A stretch of 50,154 nucleotides of DNA, taken from the NCBI GenBank assembly GCA_050297015.1, contig JBNKRZ010000018.1:1-50154 (forward strand), in the 5' to 3' direction. Shown one piece after another: positions 17,281 through 25,492 of this stretch. The DNA is from JACKJA01 sp050297015 (GTDB lineage: Bacteria > Pseudomonadota > Alphaproteobacteria > Micavibrionales > Micavibrionaceae). A model generated the notes under the pieces. The model saw only the letters and a list, made by a program, of their open reading frames with translations, had not been told where the DNA came from and did no database searches. Position numbers and translations under genes: made by a program. Position 1 is the first letter of the stretch, and each line of letters opens with the position of its first letter.

Positions 17281-17820
17281 ATGACAGATACGCAGCCCGC
17301 CTCCCCCATGACCGGTTCTTACAGTTATGAAGTGCTTGTGAATGCTTCCTGCTGGAATGATGAGGATATCAATCCCGCTGAAATCCTGACAGCGTTGCTT
17401 CCGCATATCGAAACCCATATTCCTCAACCGGAGGGAACAAATGCCTCCTTGTTTGAGCTGTGCATTGTTTTGAGTGATGATGACGAAGTGCAAACACTCA
17501 ATCGTGATTATCGCGGAAAGGACACCCCCACCAACGTGCTTTCCTTCGCAACGCTTGACGATGAAACGGCGGACCTGACTATGGGCTACGCCCCTGCATT
17601 CCCCCTGGGCGATATTGTGCTGGCCTATGAAACAATCCAGCGGGAAGCCATCGAACAGAATAAAAATTTCCACGACCACTTTGCACACTTACTAACGCAT
17701 GGCATCTTGCATTTGCTGGGCTACGATCATATAGAAGAAGATGATGCGCAGGAAATGGAAGCGCTGGAAACAAAAATTCTCGCACAGTTAAACATCGCCA
17801 ACCCCTATCAACAATCATGA
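17281..17820 (+). CDS. ybeY: Endoribonuclease/rRNA maturation factor YbeY
   Basis: The 179-residue protein is a metal-dependent RNase that takes part in 16S rRNA 3'-end maturation and 70S quality control. The zinc motif HGILHLLGYDH supplies His140, His144 and His150, and the conserved Arg-containing RGKDTPTNVLSF segment (78-89) is present. The N-terminus is about 15 residues longer than compact family members; a later ATG at 17308 is an alternative start. It follows phoH after 12 bases and precedes corC by 15, the common phoH-ybeY-corC order, which supports joint expression. Confidence 0.93.
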   Translation: MTDTQPASPMTGSYSYEVLVNASCWNDEDINPAEILTALLPHIETHIPQPEGTNASLFELCIVLSDDDEVQTLNRDYRGKDTPTNVLSFATLDDETADLTMGYAPAFPLGDIVLAYETIQREAIEQNKNFHDHFAHLLTHGILHLLGYDHIEEDDAQEMEALETKILAQLNIANPYQQS

Positions 17821-17835
17821 CGGCAAATAAATAAG

Positions 17836-18744
17836 ATGACGCATAAAACTGATGATCCCGTCCCCCCTAAAAAAAATGGAGCGGAAAACGAAAATGGCGG
17901 AGACATAATTTCGTGGATTTCCGGCCTGATAAAAAACAAGCATGACACATCTCTGCGGGAAGCGCTGGAAGAATATATCGAGGAAAACAAAGAGGAAGAA
18001 AATGCAACAGACCTGCATGAACGGCTTTTAATCGGAAATATCCTCAAGCTGCGTGATATGACAGTAACAAATGTCATGATCCCGCGCGCCGATATTAAAG
18101 CAATCGCCTTTGATGCATCCGAAGAAGATTTGCTGGCACTCCTCGCCGAACACCAATTTAGCCGCTTGCCCGTCTATAAGGAAAATCTGGACGATATTAT
18201 CGGTGCCATCCATATCAAAGATATTCTGGCCTGCATGGCGGCAAAAGAAGACGTTCAGATAAAAAAACTTGTGCGCCCCGTTCCGATACTCTCTCCAGCG
18301 ATGCCGGTTTTGGATCTTCTGCTCATGATGAAACAGGAACGCCGCCACATGGCTCTGGTTGTTGATGAGTTCGGCGGCATCGACGGGCTGGCAACAATCG
18401 GCGATCTCATAGAGGCCATCGTCGGCGAAATCGAAGACGAGCACGATCATGAGGATCACCCTGTTCTGGAAGAAAAAGAAGATGGCTCCGTTCTGGCCGA
18501 TGCCCGCTTTGATATCGAAGAATTTGAAGAAAAATATGGCCGCATTCTTGATGAGGAAGAACGCGAAGATATTGATACGCTGGGGGGGCTTGTCTTTAGC
18601 ATTGCGGGGCGCGTTCCGGCCCGCGGAGAGATTATCAATCACGATACCGGCATGCGCTTTGAAGTTCTCGAAGCCGACCCGCGCCGGGTCTATCGCTTAT
18701 TAATTCGCAATATCCCCTTGCCCCCGGATACCAATAAGGATTAA
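17836..18744 (+). CDS. CorC/HlyC-type CBS protein
   Basis: The 302-residue soluble protein has two CBS domains (about 75-135 and 145-200) and a C-terminal CorC_HlyC (transporter-associated) domain from about 215 to 295. The VMIPR motif (80-84) and VVDEFGG (175-181) are hallmarks. There is no DUF21 membrane domain, so this is the short CorC form, linked by genetics in enterobacteria to Mg/Co efflux and often encoded beside ybeY and lnt. The acidic linker between CBS2 and the last domain (about 197-220) is striking. The gene sits between ybeY and lnt with 15- and 13-base gaps, so it is surely co-transcribed; its exact biochemical role is not settled. Confidence 0.9.
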   Translation: MTHKTDDPVPPKKNGAENENGGDIISWISGLIKNKHDTSLREALEEYIEENKEEENATDLHERLLIGNILKLRDMTVTNVMIPRADIKAIAFDASEEDLLALLAEHQFSRLPVYKENLDDIIGAIHIKDILACMAAKEDVQIKKLVRPVPILSPAMPVLDLLLMMKQERRHMALVVDEFGGIDGLATIGDLIEAIVGEIEDEHDHEDHPVLEEKEDGSVLADARFDIEEFEEKYGRILDEEEREDIDTLGGLVFSIAGRVPARGEIINHDTGMRFEVLEADPRRVYRLLIRNIPLPPDTNKD

Positions 18745-18757
18745 AGCTCTAAAAGTT

Positions 18758-20374
18758 ATGAGCTTACAAACCTTAAAAAATATCCTGCTGCAAAAGCTGA
18801 CGGCCGCCCCCTTCCTTGTCAGGGCTATCACAGCTCTTTTTGCAGGCAGTATAAGCGTCCTGGCCATGCCGCCATGGCATCTATACCCGCTCCTGTTCGT
18901 GGGTATGAGCCTGTTTTACATCCTTTTAACCGTCGCCCGGACAGGAAAAGAGTTTTTTTTCTATGGTTGGTTTTTTGCGTTCGGTTATCACCTGTTTGGT
19001 CTATCATGGATCGGCAATGCTCTTCTCGTTGAAGGAAACGGTTATGCATGGGCATGGCCGCTGGCCGTTGCGGGGCTGCCTTTTTTGCTAGCTTTCTTTA
19101 GCGCCGCCGCCATGTGGCCCTTAAGATTCACAAATTCATTGTCGCACCTTTCAGGCTTTTTTTATTTCATCACACTCACCTCTCTTGCCGAAGCGGCGCG
19201 CGGACACCTTTTCACAGGCTTCCCTTGGAATCTATACGGCTATACATGGGATGCGCTACTCCCCGTCGCACAGGTCGCAGCACTCAGCGGTATTGACGGC
19301 CTGACGCTTTTAACTGTTTTCTGGATCGCTTTGCCGGGCTTTCTGTTGGCAGGGAAAACATCCCAAACGGGAAAAACGTTATTGCTTATGGCGGCTATCG
19401 CCAGCTTCGTCTTTTCCTATAGCTATGGCGCCGCACGACTAGCCGAACCCACCATCCCGCCACGGGAGGAGATCAACATACGTCTGGTTCAACCCAATAT
19501 CGCACAAAAAGACAAGTGGGCACCCGACAAAGCCGGAGAAAATCTGGATACACTCATAAGGCTTTCCTTACCGGATAAAATGGAAAATGAATTAAACACA
19601 ACAATTATCATCTGGCCGGAAACCGCCATCTCACACTATTTGATGGAAAACGAAAGCGCGCGAACGGCCCTGCGGCAAATGTTGGGAGCTTACAAAAATA
19701 AAGTTTATTTACTGACAGGCATTCTGCGTCAGGAAAGAGATACCGAACAAAGAACATCACATTATTATAACAGCATGATTCTCTATGACAGCGATCTGAA
19801 TCCTCTTGCCACATATAACAAAGACCATCTTGTTCCCTTTGGTGAATATATCCCCTTTCAGAAATTCATCCCTTTAAAGCCCGTTGCCGCCTTTACAGGC
19901 TTCAGCAGGAACACCAAAGAAAAGATCATAGATATCCCCGGTATTCCTCCCATCATTCCCCTGATTTGTTATGAGGTCATTTTCCCCAACAGCTTTACAC
20001 GAGTAACAGAGAAAACAGCCGCATGGAGTGTTAATGCCACAAATGACGGTTGGTACGGTGATAGCGCCGGCCCTTACCAACATTTAAGCCAAGCGCGCTT
20101 TAGAACCATAGAAACGGGCACACCTCTCGTACGATCCGCAAACACCGGAATTTCTGCCGTCATAGATTCTAAAGGACGATTTATTGCACGCCTGCCCCTT
20201 TTAGAAGCCCAAAGCCAGAACGTATCATTACCCGGGAAAGAATACAGGAAAACTTTTTTTATGAAATTTTCCCGATACATTCCCTATATAATGTTATTAT
20301 TAACGTTGATAGCAGGGTTATTTTTTCATTTTTTTAACAAGAAAACAAAAAAACACACCAAAAAAGTTATATAG
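18758..20374 (+). CDS. lnt: Apolipoprotein N-acyltransferase Lnt
   Basis: The 538-residue inner-membrane enzyme transfers the third acyl chain to the N-terminal cysteine of lipoproteins. About seven N-terminal and one C-terminal membrane helices enclose a nitrilase-like domain (about 238-490). The catalytic triad is Glu288 (WPETAI), Lys355 (NKDHLVPFGEYIPF) and Cys404 (LICYE). It ends in a lysine-rich tail after the last helix. It lies 13 bases after corC and is the last gene of the block begun by miaB; no obvious terminator follows, and an inverted repeat lies at 20432-20461. Lnt supports a diderm envelope with Lol-type lipoproteins. Confidence 0.95.
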   Translation: MSLQTLKNILLQKLTAAPFLVRAITALFAGSISVLAMPPWHLYPLLFVGMSLFYILLTVARTGKEFFFYGWFFAFGYHLFGLSWIGNALLVEGNGYAWAWPLAVAGLPFLLAFFSAAAMWPLRFTNSLSHLSGFFYFITLTSLAEAARGHLFTGFPWNLYGYTWDALLPVAQVAALSGIDGLTLLTVFWIALPGFLLAGKTSQTGKTLLLMAAIASFVFSYSYGAARLAEPTIPPREEINIRLVQPNIAQKDKWAPDKAGENLDTLIRLSLPDKMENELNTTIIIWPETAISHYLMENESARTALRQMLGAYKNKVYLLTGILRQERDTEQRTSHYYNSMILYDSDLNPLATYNKDHLVPFGEYIPFQKFIPLKPVAAFTGFSRNTKEKIIDIPGIPPIIPLICYEVIFPNSFTRVTEKTAAWSVNATNDGWYGDSAGPYQHLSQARFRTIETGTPLVRSANTGISAVIDSKGRFIARLPLLEAQSQNVSLPGKEYRKTFFMKFSRYIPYIMLLLTLIAGLFFHFFNKKTKKHTKKVI

Positions 20375-20431
20375 AATGCTCATGTAATACTTTTAGTCAG
20401 TTGTAAAATACATTATTTGCATGCATGTGTA

Positions 20432-20461
20432 TTTCTTTGCTAAAAAACAACGGCAAAGAAA
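20432..20461. promoter_or_regulatory. Inverted repeat upstream of the XRE regulator
   Basis: TTTCTTTGC (20432-20440) and GCAAAGAAA (20453-20461) are perfect 9-base arms around a 12-base spacer. It sits in the 136-base gap between lnt and the XRE gene, about 50 bases before the start. It could be an operator for the downstream regulator or an RNA hairpin ending the lnt transcript; no T-run follows. Confidence 0.4.
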
Positions 20462-20473
20462 AGTGAAACACGA

Positions 20474-20493
20474 GCAATAGCAAAAAGTATTGC
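20474..20493. promoter_or_regulatory. Second inverted repeat before the XRE start
   Basis: GCAATA (20474-20479) and TATTGC (20488-20493) are perfect 6-base arms with an 8-base spacer. It lies 17 bases before the ATG of the XRE regulator. Its position is suited to autoregulation, but it is short enough to occur by chance. Confidence 0.3.
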
Positions 20494-20510
20494 GACCTTA
20501 AGGATGAGAG

Positions 20511-20996
20511 ATGGTTAAAACTTCAGATAAAAAAACAGGACGCTACGCGCGCGCTGGAAGAATAACAAAAAGCGGCGCACGCAGCCCGGACCCTGTAGAT
20601 GCACATGTGGGGACACGCCTACGTATGCGCCGTTCCCTGTTGGGATTAAGTCAGGAAAAACTGGCCGATGCCGTGGGCATTACTTTCCAGCAAATTCAAA
20701 AATACGAACGGGGAACAAACCGGGTTAGCGCCAGCCGCCTGTACCAGTTCAGTAGAATTTTGGATGTGCAAGTTTCTTACTTCTTTGAAAAATTCTCTGA
20801 ACAGGACGCATGCATCCCTAATTACACGCCCCTGAGCGATAACGAACAAGAACCCATCATGAATGAGGGCATCACAGATAGCAAAGAAACCGCAGATCTT
20901 CTCCGCATTTACTATTCAGTTACAAATAATGAGACCCGCAAAGACTTTTTAAAAACCATAAAATCAATGGCCGAGATAATAAAAAGCGGGCACTAA
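20511..20996 (+). CDS. XRE-family helix-turn-helix regulator
   Basis: The 161-residue DNA-binding protein has a basic N-terminal extension (1-30) and a Cro/CI-type helix-turn-helix at about 33-90, containing SQEKLADAVGITFQQIQKYE as the core helices. The C-terminal ~70 residues form a helical, probably dimerising region. Proteins of this form, with the RVSASRLYQFSRILDV stretch after the helix-turn-helix, are common in alphaproteobacteria and often lie between lnt and metK. Target genes are not visible. A GAGAG motif lies just before the ATG. Two inverted repeats upstream could be its own operators. Confidence 0.88.
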   Translation: MVKTSDKKTGRYARAGRITKSGARSPDPVDAHVGTRLRMRRSLLGLSQEKLADAVGITFQQIQKYERGTNRVSASRLYQFSRILDVQVSYFFEKFSEQDACIPNYTPLSDNEQEPIMNEGITDSKETADLLRIYYSVTNNETRKDFLKTIKSMAEIIKSGH

Positions 20997-21269
20997 GCCG
21001 CCCCTTTTCCCAAGCTATAAGGCGTTTAAGATTGTTTTTCGACAAGGCCAGCTGGAGCGTAGGCGTAGGAATTCTACGGTAGCGACAGGCAACCCCATAG
21101 CGCGAAGCACATCGTGCGTGCGCGAAAATGTGGCGGAAACAAAAATAAATGACTACATAGGCGATTTCATTTATTTTTACGTCGCATCTTGCACATTGGA
21201 TATGTTCGGATTATCCTTCCCCACTTTGAATAATTCTCTGAATAGTCTGAACAGAAGGTATATATTTCA
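20997..21269 (+). other. Non-coding leader region of metK
   Basis: This 273-base gap has no open frame I can support. It contains GC-rich short inverted repeats, a segment (21055-21080) whose pattern recurs at 58-78, a TGCGCGAAAATG block (21119-21130) also seen near 41-53, and the AT-rich hairpin at 21141-21178. I looked for a SAM-responsive riboswitch and cannot match a known class by eye. AGAAGG about 11 bases before the metK ATG is the likely ribosome site. Confidence 0.5.
21141..21178 (+). promoter_or_regulatory. Perfect 12-bp hairpin upstream of metK
   Basis: AAAAATAAATGA (21141-21152) is perfectly complementary to TCATTTATTTTT (21167-21178), with a 14-base loop. It lies about 90 bases before the metK start. 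The stem is AT-rich, and in RNA it ends in a short U-run, so a weak terminator/attenuator or a protein-binding site are both possible. Confidence 0.45.
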
Positions 21270-22448
21270 ATGACCCGCAATTCTCTCAAAGATTTCCTTT
21301 TTACCAGTGAATCCGTTTCCGAAGGGCACCCTGATAAAATCTGTGACCAGATATCCGATGCTATCGTTGATTGCTATATGGGTTCCGACGCGAATTGCCG
21401 TGCAGCGATTGAGACCGTAACAACAACCAATTATGTCGGGATCGTTGGCGAGGCCCGCGGCCCGGAAAACATAACTCATGATATTATGGAAAAAATCGCG
21501 CGCGATACCATCAAGAAAATCGGCTATGAGCAAGACGACTTCCACTGGAAAAATGTGGAGATGGATATCCGCGTCCACAGCCAGTCCGCTGATATCGCGC
21601 AAGGCGTCGATGCTGGGGACGAAAAGGATGAAGGCGCGGGCGACCAGGGGATCATGTTCGGCTATGCCTGCAAAGAAACGGATGTCCTGATGCCGGCGGC
21701 TATCCAGTATTCTCACGATATTTTGCGATCGCTGGCCGAGGCCCGTCACAGCGGCGCCCTGCCCCTGCTCGGCCCGGATTCAAAATCGCAAGTAACACTA
21801 GAATATCGTGACGGCCAGCCCGTACGCGCAACCTCTATCGTTGTTTCCACGCAACACGATGAAAGTGCCTCCCAAAACGATGTACGCGAAATGGTGCGTC
21901 CGCATGTGCTCAAAGTCCTGCCGGAAGGCTGGATGTGCCCGGAAGAGGAATTCTACGTCAACCCGACGGGCCGATTCGTGATTGGCGGACCGGTTGGTGA
22001 TGCGGGCCTGACGGGGCGAAAGATTATTGTCGACACCTATGGTGGCTCCTGCCCGCACGGTGGCGGGGCGTTTTCCGGGAAAGACCCCAGTAAAGTCGAC
22101 CGTAGCGCCGCCTATGCCGCGCGTTATGCCGCCAAAAACATCGTAGCTGCGGGCTATGCCGAGCGCTGCACGATCCAGCTTTCCTACGCCATCGGGGTTA
22201 GCAAGCCTCTGTCCTTGTACGTCAACACGCACGGAACGGGCACGGTGCCGGAAAACGCACTGGTCGCGGCGCTGGACAAAGTTATGGACTTTTCTCCGCG
22301 CGGCATTATCGAGCGCTTGCAACTGCGCCGGGCGATTTACGCCAAAACCGCTGCCTACGGGCACTTTGGCCGCACGCCGACCGATGAAGGCCACTTCAGT
22401 TGGGAAAAAACGGATATGGTCGATGCCCTGCAAAAAGAGCTTGGCTAG
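21270..22448 (+). CDS. metK: S-adenosylmethionine synthetase MetK
   Basis: The 392-residue enzyme makes S-adenosylmethionine from methionine and ATP. The N-terminal GHPDKICDQISD (His20, Asp22) holds the ATP/metal site, the GAGDQGIMFGYA motif is the methionine-binding hexapeptide region, and GGGAFSGKDPSKVDRS is the triphosphate loop. Length is normal (380-400). SAM feeds the neighbouring methyltransferase trmB and the radical-SAM enzyme miaB upstream. Only 6 bases separate metK from the trmB start, so both are on one transcript. The long structured leader suggests regulation, but no known SAM riboswitch was recognised. Confidence 0.96.
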   Translation: MTRNSLKDFLFTSESVSEGHPDKICDQISDAIVDCYMGSDANCRAAIETVTTTNYVGIVGEARGPENITHDIMEKIARDTIKKIGYEQDDFHWKNVEMDIRVHSQSADIAQGVDAGDEKDEGAGDQGIMFGYACKETDVLMPAAIQYSHDILRSLAEARHSGALPLLGPDSKSQVTLEYRDGQPVRATSIVVSTQHDESASQNDVREMVRPHVLKVLPEGWMCPEEEFYVNPTGRFVIGGPVGDAGLTGRKIIVDTYGGSCPHGGGAFSGKDPSKVDRSAAYAARYAAKNIVAAGYAERCTIQLSYAIGVSKPLSLYVNTHGTGTVPENALVAALDKVMDFSPRGIIERLQLRRAIYAKTAAYGHFGRTPTDEGHFSWEKTDMVDALQKELG

Positions 22449-22454
22449 CCTTTG

Positions 22455-23153
22455 ATGAGCGCCGACCAACAAAACCGTCGCCTGTACGGCCGCCGAATGG
22501 GGCGTCCGCTCAATAAAACGCGGCAAGATGTTATTGATACGTTATTGCCTGCTTTGGAAATCCCGGAGGAATGCCTCACGGAAAAAGGCAATCTGGATAC
22601 TGCATCCCTGTTTGACAGCCCCCGCGCCCGGATGGTGCTGGAAATCGGCTTTGGCAATGGCGAGCATGTTGCCGACATGATGCGCGCGCGGCCCGGCGAC
22701 GGCTTTATTGCTTGTGAGCCTTTTATCAACGGCATGGCCGCTTTTCTGAAAGAGATAAAAGACGAAAAACACGACCACGTCCGCGTCTGGATGGAGGATG
22801 CCATTATCGTCGCCGACAGCCTGAGCGATAACAGCCTTGATGAAATCTACGTCTTGAACCCTGATCCCTGGCCGAAGAAACGGCATTACAAACGCCGGAT
22901 TATATCTCAGGACAATCTGGACAAGTTCGCGCGAATCCTGAAACCCGGCGGCTTACTGACCATGACAACGGATGTTGATGATCTCTCCGAATGGATGGTC
23001 ACGCAAGCCAGCCGCCACCCGGCCTTTGAATGGACGGCGGAGAGCGCCTCCGACTGGCAAACCCCGCCGAAAGGATGGCTGCCGACCCGCTACGAGACCA
23101 AAGGAATCGCCGCCGGACGAAAGCAGACCTATTTGCTGTTTCGCCGCCTGTAA
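22455..23153 (+). CDS. trmB: tRNA (guanine-N7-)-methyltransferase TrmB
   Basis: The 232-residue SAM-dependent enzyme forms m7G46 in the tRNA variable loop. The SAM-binding motif is LEIGFGNGEH, and the catalytic region NPDPWPKKRHYKRRI is fully conserved. The N-terminal GRRMGRPL is typical of alphaproteobacterial members. ATG 22455 is taken as start; a TTG three bases earlier adds one residue. It follows metK by 6 bases and is probably translationally linked, since no good ribosome site is visible. A new promoter for rimP appears to begin about 45 bases after its stop. Confidence 0.95.
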   Translation: MSADQQNRRLYGRRMGRPLNKTRQDVIDTLLPALEIPEECLTEKGNLDTASLFDSPRARMVLEIGFGNGEHVADMMRARPGDGFIACEPFINGMAAFLKEIKDEKHDHVRVWMEDAIIVADSLSDNSLDEIYVLNPDPWPKKRHYKRRIISQDNLDKFARILKPGGLLTMTTDVDDLSEWMVTQASRHPAFEWTAESASDWQTPPKGWLPTRYETKGIAAGRKQTYLLFRRL

Positions 23154-23198
23154 AACATTGCTACAATCTGCGCGGCTTTCCCTCCCCTCATTTTTTAC

Positions 23199-23227
23199 TT
23201 GCCTTTTGCGCGGATCGTCCCTATATT
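23199..23227 (+). promoter_or_regulatory. Promoter candidate for rimP-nusA-infB
   Basis: TTGCCT (23199-23204), a 17-base spacer and TATATT (23222-23227) match the sigma-70 consensus at 4 of 6 and 5 of 6 positions. It would start RNA about 20 bases before the leader hairpin at 23254. Confidence 0.55.
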
Positions 23228-23253
23228 CCTTTCAAAATCCTGATATTGAACAG

Positions 23254-23287
23254 GGTGGGCTCAATAAAAAGAGGCCCGCCTTTTTTG
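23254..23287 (+). terminator. Attenuator-like terminator hairpin in the rimP leader
   Basis: GGTGGGC (23254-23260) pairs with GCCCGCC (23274-23280), with one G-U pair, and is followed directly by TTTTTT. This is a complete intrinsic terminator placed between the promoter candidate and the rimP ATG at 23300. It resembles the rimP leader element described in proteobacteria. NusA, encoded two genes on, affects such terminators, so feedback on the operon is plausible. Confidence 0.7.
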
Positions 23288-23299
23288 TTGGAAAAATTG

Positions 23300-23800
23300 A
23301 TGAAATTAACACCGCTGGAACAAAAAATTACGGACATTATCACCCCTGCGATCGAAGAACAGGGCTTGCAGCTCGTCTGCGCCCGCTTGCTGAGTGAAAG
23401 CCACGGGCAAATTCTGCGTGTTATGGCGGAACATCCGGACACGCATAATCTGGGGGTTGATGATTGCGCCAAACTAAGCCGGGAAATATCGGCCCTGCTC
23501 GATGTCGAAGACCCGATTGACTCCCGCTATATGCTGGAAATCAGTTCCCCCGGCATTGATCGTCCGCTGGTGCGCGAAACAGATTACGAGGATTTTGCCG
23601 GGCTGGAGGCCAAGATCGAAATCGACCCGCCGCTGGAGGGACAAAAGCGTTTCCGCGGCCGGATACAAGGGATTGAGAATGGAGAAATTCTTTTAGATAC
23701 GGACCAAGGAAAGGTTGCCTTGCCTTACATTTCGGTGCATAAAGCAAAGCTGGTTATGTCGGACGAGCTTTTGAACCGGACAAAAAAGGCGAAAGCCTGA
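23300..23800 (+). CDS. rimP: Ribosome maturation factor RimP
   Basis: The 166-residue protein is needed for 30S subunit assembly. The N-terminal alpha-beta domain contains the LDVEDPIDSRYMLEISSPGIDRPL core (about 65-90) and the C-terminal Sm-like beta domain follows. The frame is open much further upstream (from 23030, overlapping the end of trmB), but ATG 23300 gives the family N-terminus MKLTPLEQKITDIITPAIE and lies after the terminator-like hairpin. GGAAAA precedes it. nusA follows after 68 bases, in the standard rimP-nusA-infB order. Confidence 0.93.
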   Translation: MKLTPLEQKITDIITPAIEEQGLQLVCARLLSESHGQILRVMAEHPDTHNLGVDDCAKLSREISALLDVEDPIDSRYMLEISSPGIDRPLVRETDYEDFAGLEAKIEIDPPLEGQKRFRGRIQGIENGEILLDTDQGKVALPYISVHKAKLVMSDELLNRTKKAKA

Positions 23801-23868
23801 CCCGTTTTTGATAAGAACGAACTAAACTGAACTGAACAGTAAAGAAGAAGACAAAAGAGGAAAACAAA

Positions 23869-25428
23869 ATGGAACTTCTGCAAGTTGCTGATGCGGTTGC
23901 CCGCGATAAAGCCATTGATAAGGATATCGTTCTGGAGGCCATGGAAGAGGCTATTCAGAAAGCCGGGCGCTCAAAGTACGGTCATGACCATGATATTCGC
24001 GCTCACATCGACCGTAAATCCGGTGAAATTGAATTGAAGCGCTACCGCGAAGTGGTCGAGGAAATCGAAGACGAAGCCAAACAATCGACACTGGCCGAGG
24101 CGCAACGCATCAAAAAAGATGCCGAAATCGGAGAATTCCTGATCGACGAACTACCGCCTCTGGACTTTGGCCGTATTGCTGCGCAGACCGCGAAACAGGT
24201 CATCGTGCAAAAAGTTCGTGAAGCCGAACGTGCCCGTCAGTACGAAGAGTTCAAAGACCGCACTGGCGAGATCATCAACGGCGTTATCAAACGTGTGGAA
24301 TACGGCAATGCAACCGTCGATATTGGCGGCCGCGCGGAAGCTCTGCTCCGCCGTGATGAATGTCTGCCGCGTGAGCACCTGAAAAACGGTGATCGTGTGC
24401 GCGCCTTTATCTATGATGTGCGCGAAGAACAGCGCGGCCCACAGATTTTCCTGTCCCGGACACGCCCGGAATTTATGAAACTTCTCTTCACGCAAGAGGT
24501 TCCTGAAATTTATGATGGGGTGATCGAAATTAAAAATGTGGCGCGCGACCCCGGCAGCCGTGCCAAAATCGCCGTTATTTCCCGCGATGGTTCCATCGAC
24601 CCGGTTGGCGCTTGCGTCGGGATGCGCGGTAGCCGCGTTCAAACCGTTGTCAATGAGCTGCAAGGCGAGAAAATCGACATTATTCCCTGGACGGAAGATA
24701 TTGCGAGCTTCACGGTTAGCGCTTTGCAGCCGGCGGAAGTCTCCAAGGTTGTTCTCGATGAAGAGAAAAACCGTATGGAAGTTGTCGTACCGGAAGAACA
24801 GCTTAGCTTGGCTATCGGCCGCCGCGGGCAAAACGTACGTCTGGCCTCTATCCTGAGCGGATGGGAAATTGATATCCTGACCGAGGAAGAAGAATCGCAA
24901 CGCCGCACCGAAGAATTCACCACGCGCTCTGCCCTGTTTATGGAGGCTTTGGACGTGGATGAAGTCATCGCGCATCTCTTGGTCGCCGAAGGCTTTACCC
25001 GGATTGAGGAAATCGCTGAAACGCCGATTGAAGAACTCAACCAGATTGAAGGCTTTGAAGAAGAAGTCTCCATGGAGCTGCAAAACCGGGCCAATGCATG
25101 GCTGGACCTGAAGGAACAAGAGCTTCAGGAAAAGCGCAAAGAACTGGGGATTGCCGACGATTTGATGGCATTCGAAGGATTAGCCCCCGCTATGATTATC
25201 AAGCTGGGCGAAAACGAAATCAAAACGTTGGATGACCTTGCCGATCTGGCCGGTGATGAACTGGTTGAAATCGTTGGCGAAAGCGCCATGAGAGAAAGCG
25301 AAGCCAATGCCATCATCATGAAGGCCCGTGAACACTGGTTTGCTGAGGAAGACTCGCAAGAGGAAGCCGCAAGCAACGATGAAAGTGAAGGATCCACCCC
25401 GGAAAAAGCAGAAGAAAATGCTGCTTAA
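23869..25428 (+). CDS. nusA: Transcription termination/antitermination factor NusA
   Basis: The 519-residue RNA-polymerase-binding factor acts in pausing, termination and rRNA antitermination. Domains in order: NusA N-terminal domain (1-125), S1 (about 130-200, with the NGVIKRVEYGNATVDIGG stretch), KH1 and KH2 (about 220-345; LAIGRRGQNVRLA is the second GXXG loop), then acidic helix-hairpin repeats (about 350-495) and an acidic tail. Such C-terminal acidic repeats are usual in alphaproteobacteria. A strong AGAGGA ribosome site precedes the ATG. Unlike in many bacteria, no ylxR gene lies between nusA and infB. Confidence 0.96.
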   Translation: MELLQVADAVARDKAIDKDIVLEAMEEAIQKAGRSKYGHDHDIRAHIDRKSGEIELKRYREVVEEIEDEAKQSTLAEAQRIKKDAEIGEFLIDELPPLDFGRIAAQTAKQVIVQKVREAERARQYEEFKDRTGEIINGVIKRVEYGNATVDIGGRAEALLRRDECLPREHLKNGDRVRAFIYDVREEQRGPQIFLSRTRPEFMKLLFTQEVPEIYDGVIEIKNVARDPGSRAKIAVISRDGSIDPVGACVGMRGSRVQTVVNELQGEKIDIIPWTEDIASFTVSALQPAEVSKVVLDEEKNRMEVVVPEEQLSLAIGRRGQNVRLASILSGWEIDILTEEEESQRRTEEFTTRSALFMEALDVDEVIAHLLVAEGFTRIEEIAETPIEELNQIEGFEEEVSMELQNRANAWLDLKEQELQEKRKELGIADDLMAFEGLAPAMIIKLGENEIKTLDDLADLAGDELVEIVGESAMRESEANAIIMKAREHWFAEEDSQEEAASNDESEGSTPEKAEENAA

Positions 25429-25445
25429 CCCGGGAAAATAAAGAC

Positions 25446-25468
25446 TCCCTGAACTTAGCGCTCAGGGA
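25446..25468 (+). promoter_or_regulatory. Hairpin between nusA and infB
   Basis: TCCCTGA (25446-25452) and TCAGGGA (25462-25468) form a perfect 7-bp stem with a 9-base loop, without a T-run. It lies 24 bases before the infB start and could be an RNA-processing or stability element. Confidence 0.4.
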
Positions 25469-25492
25469 TAAAACGCTGTAAAAGGATTGTCC

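Noticed and set aside
24151..25119. A long open frame antisense to nusA
   Set aside because: It mirrors a highly conserved NusA sequence; no start signal or domain is seen.
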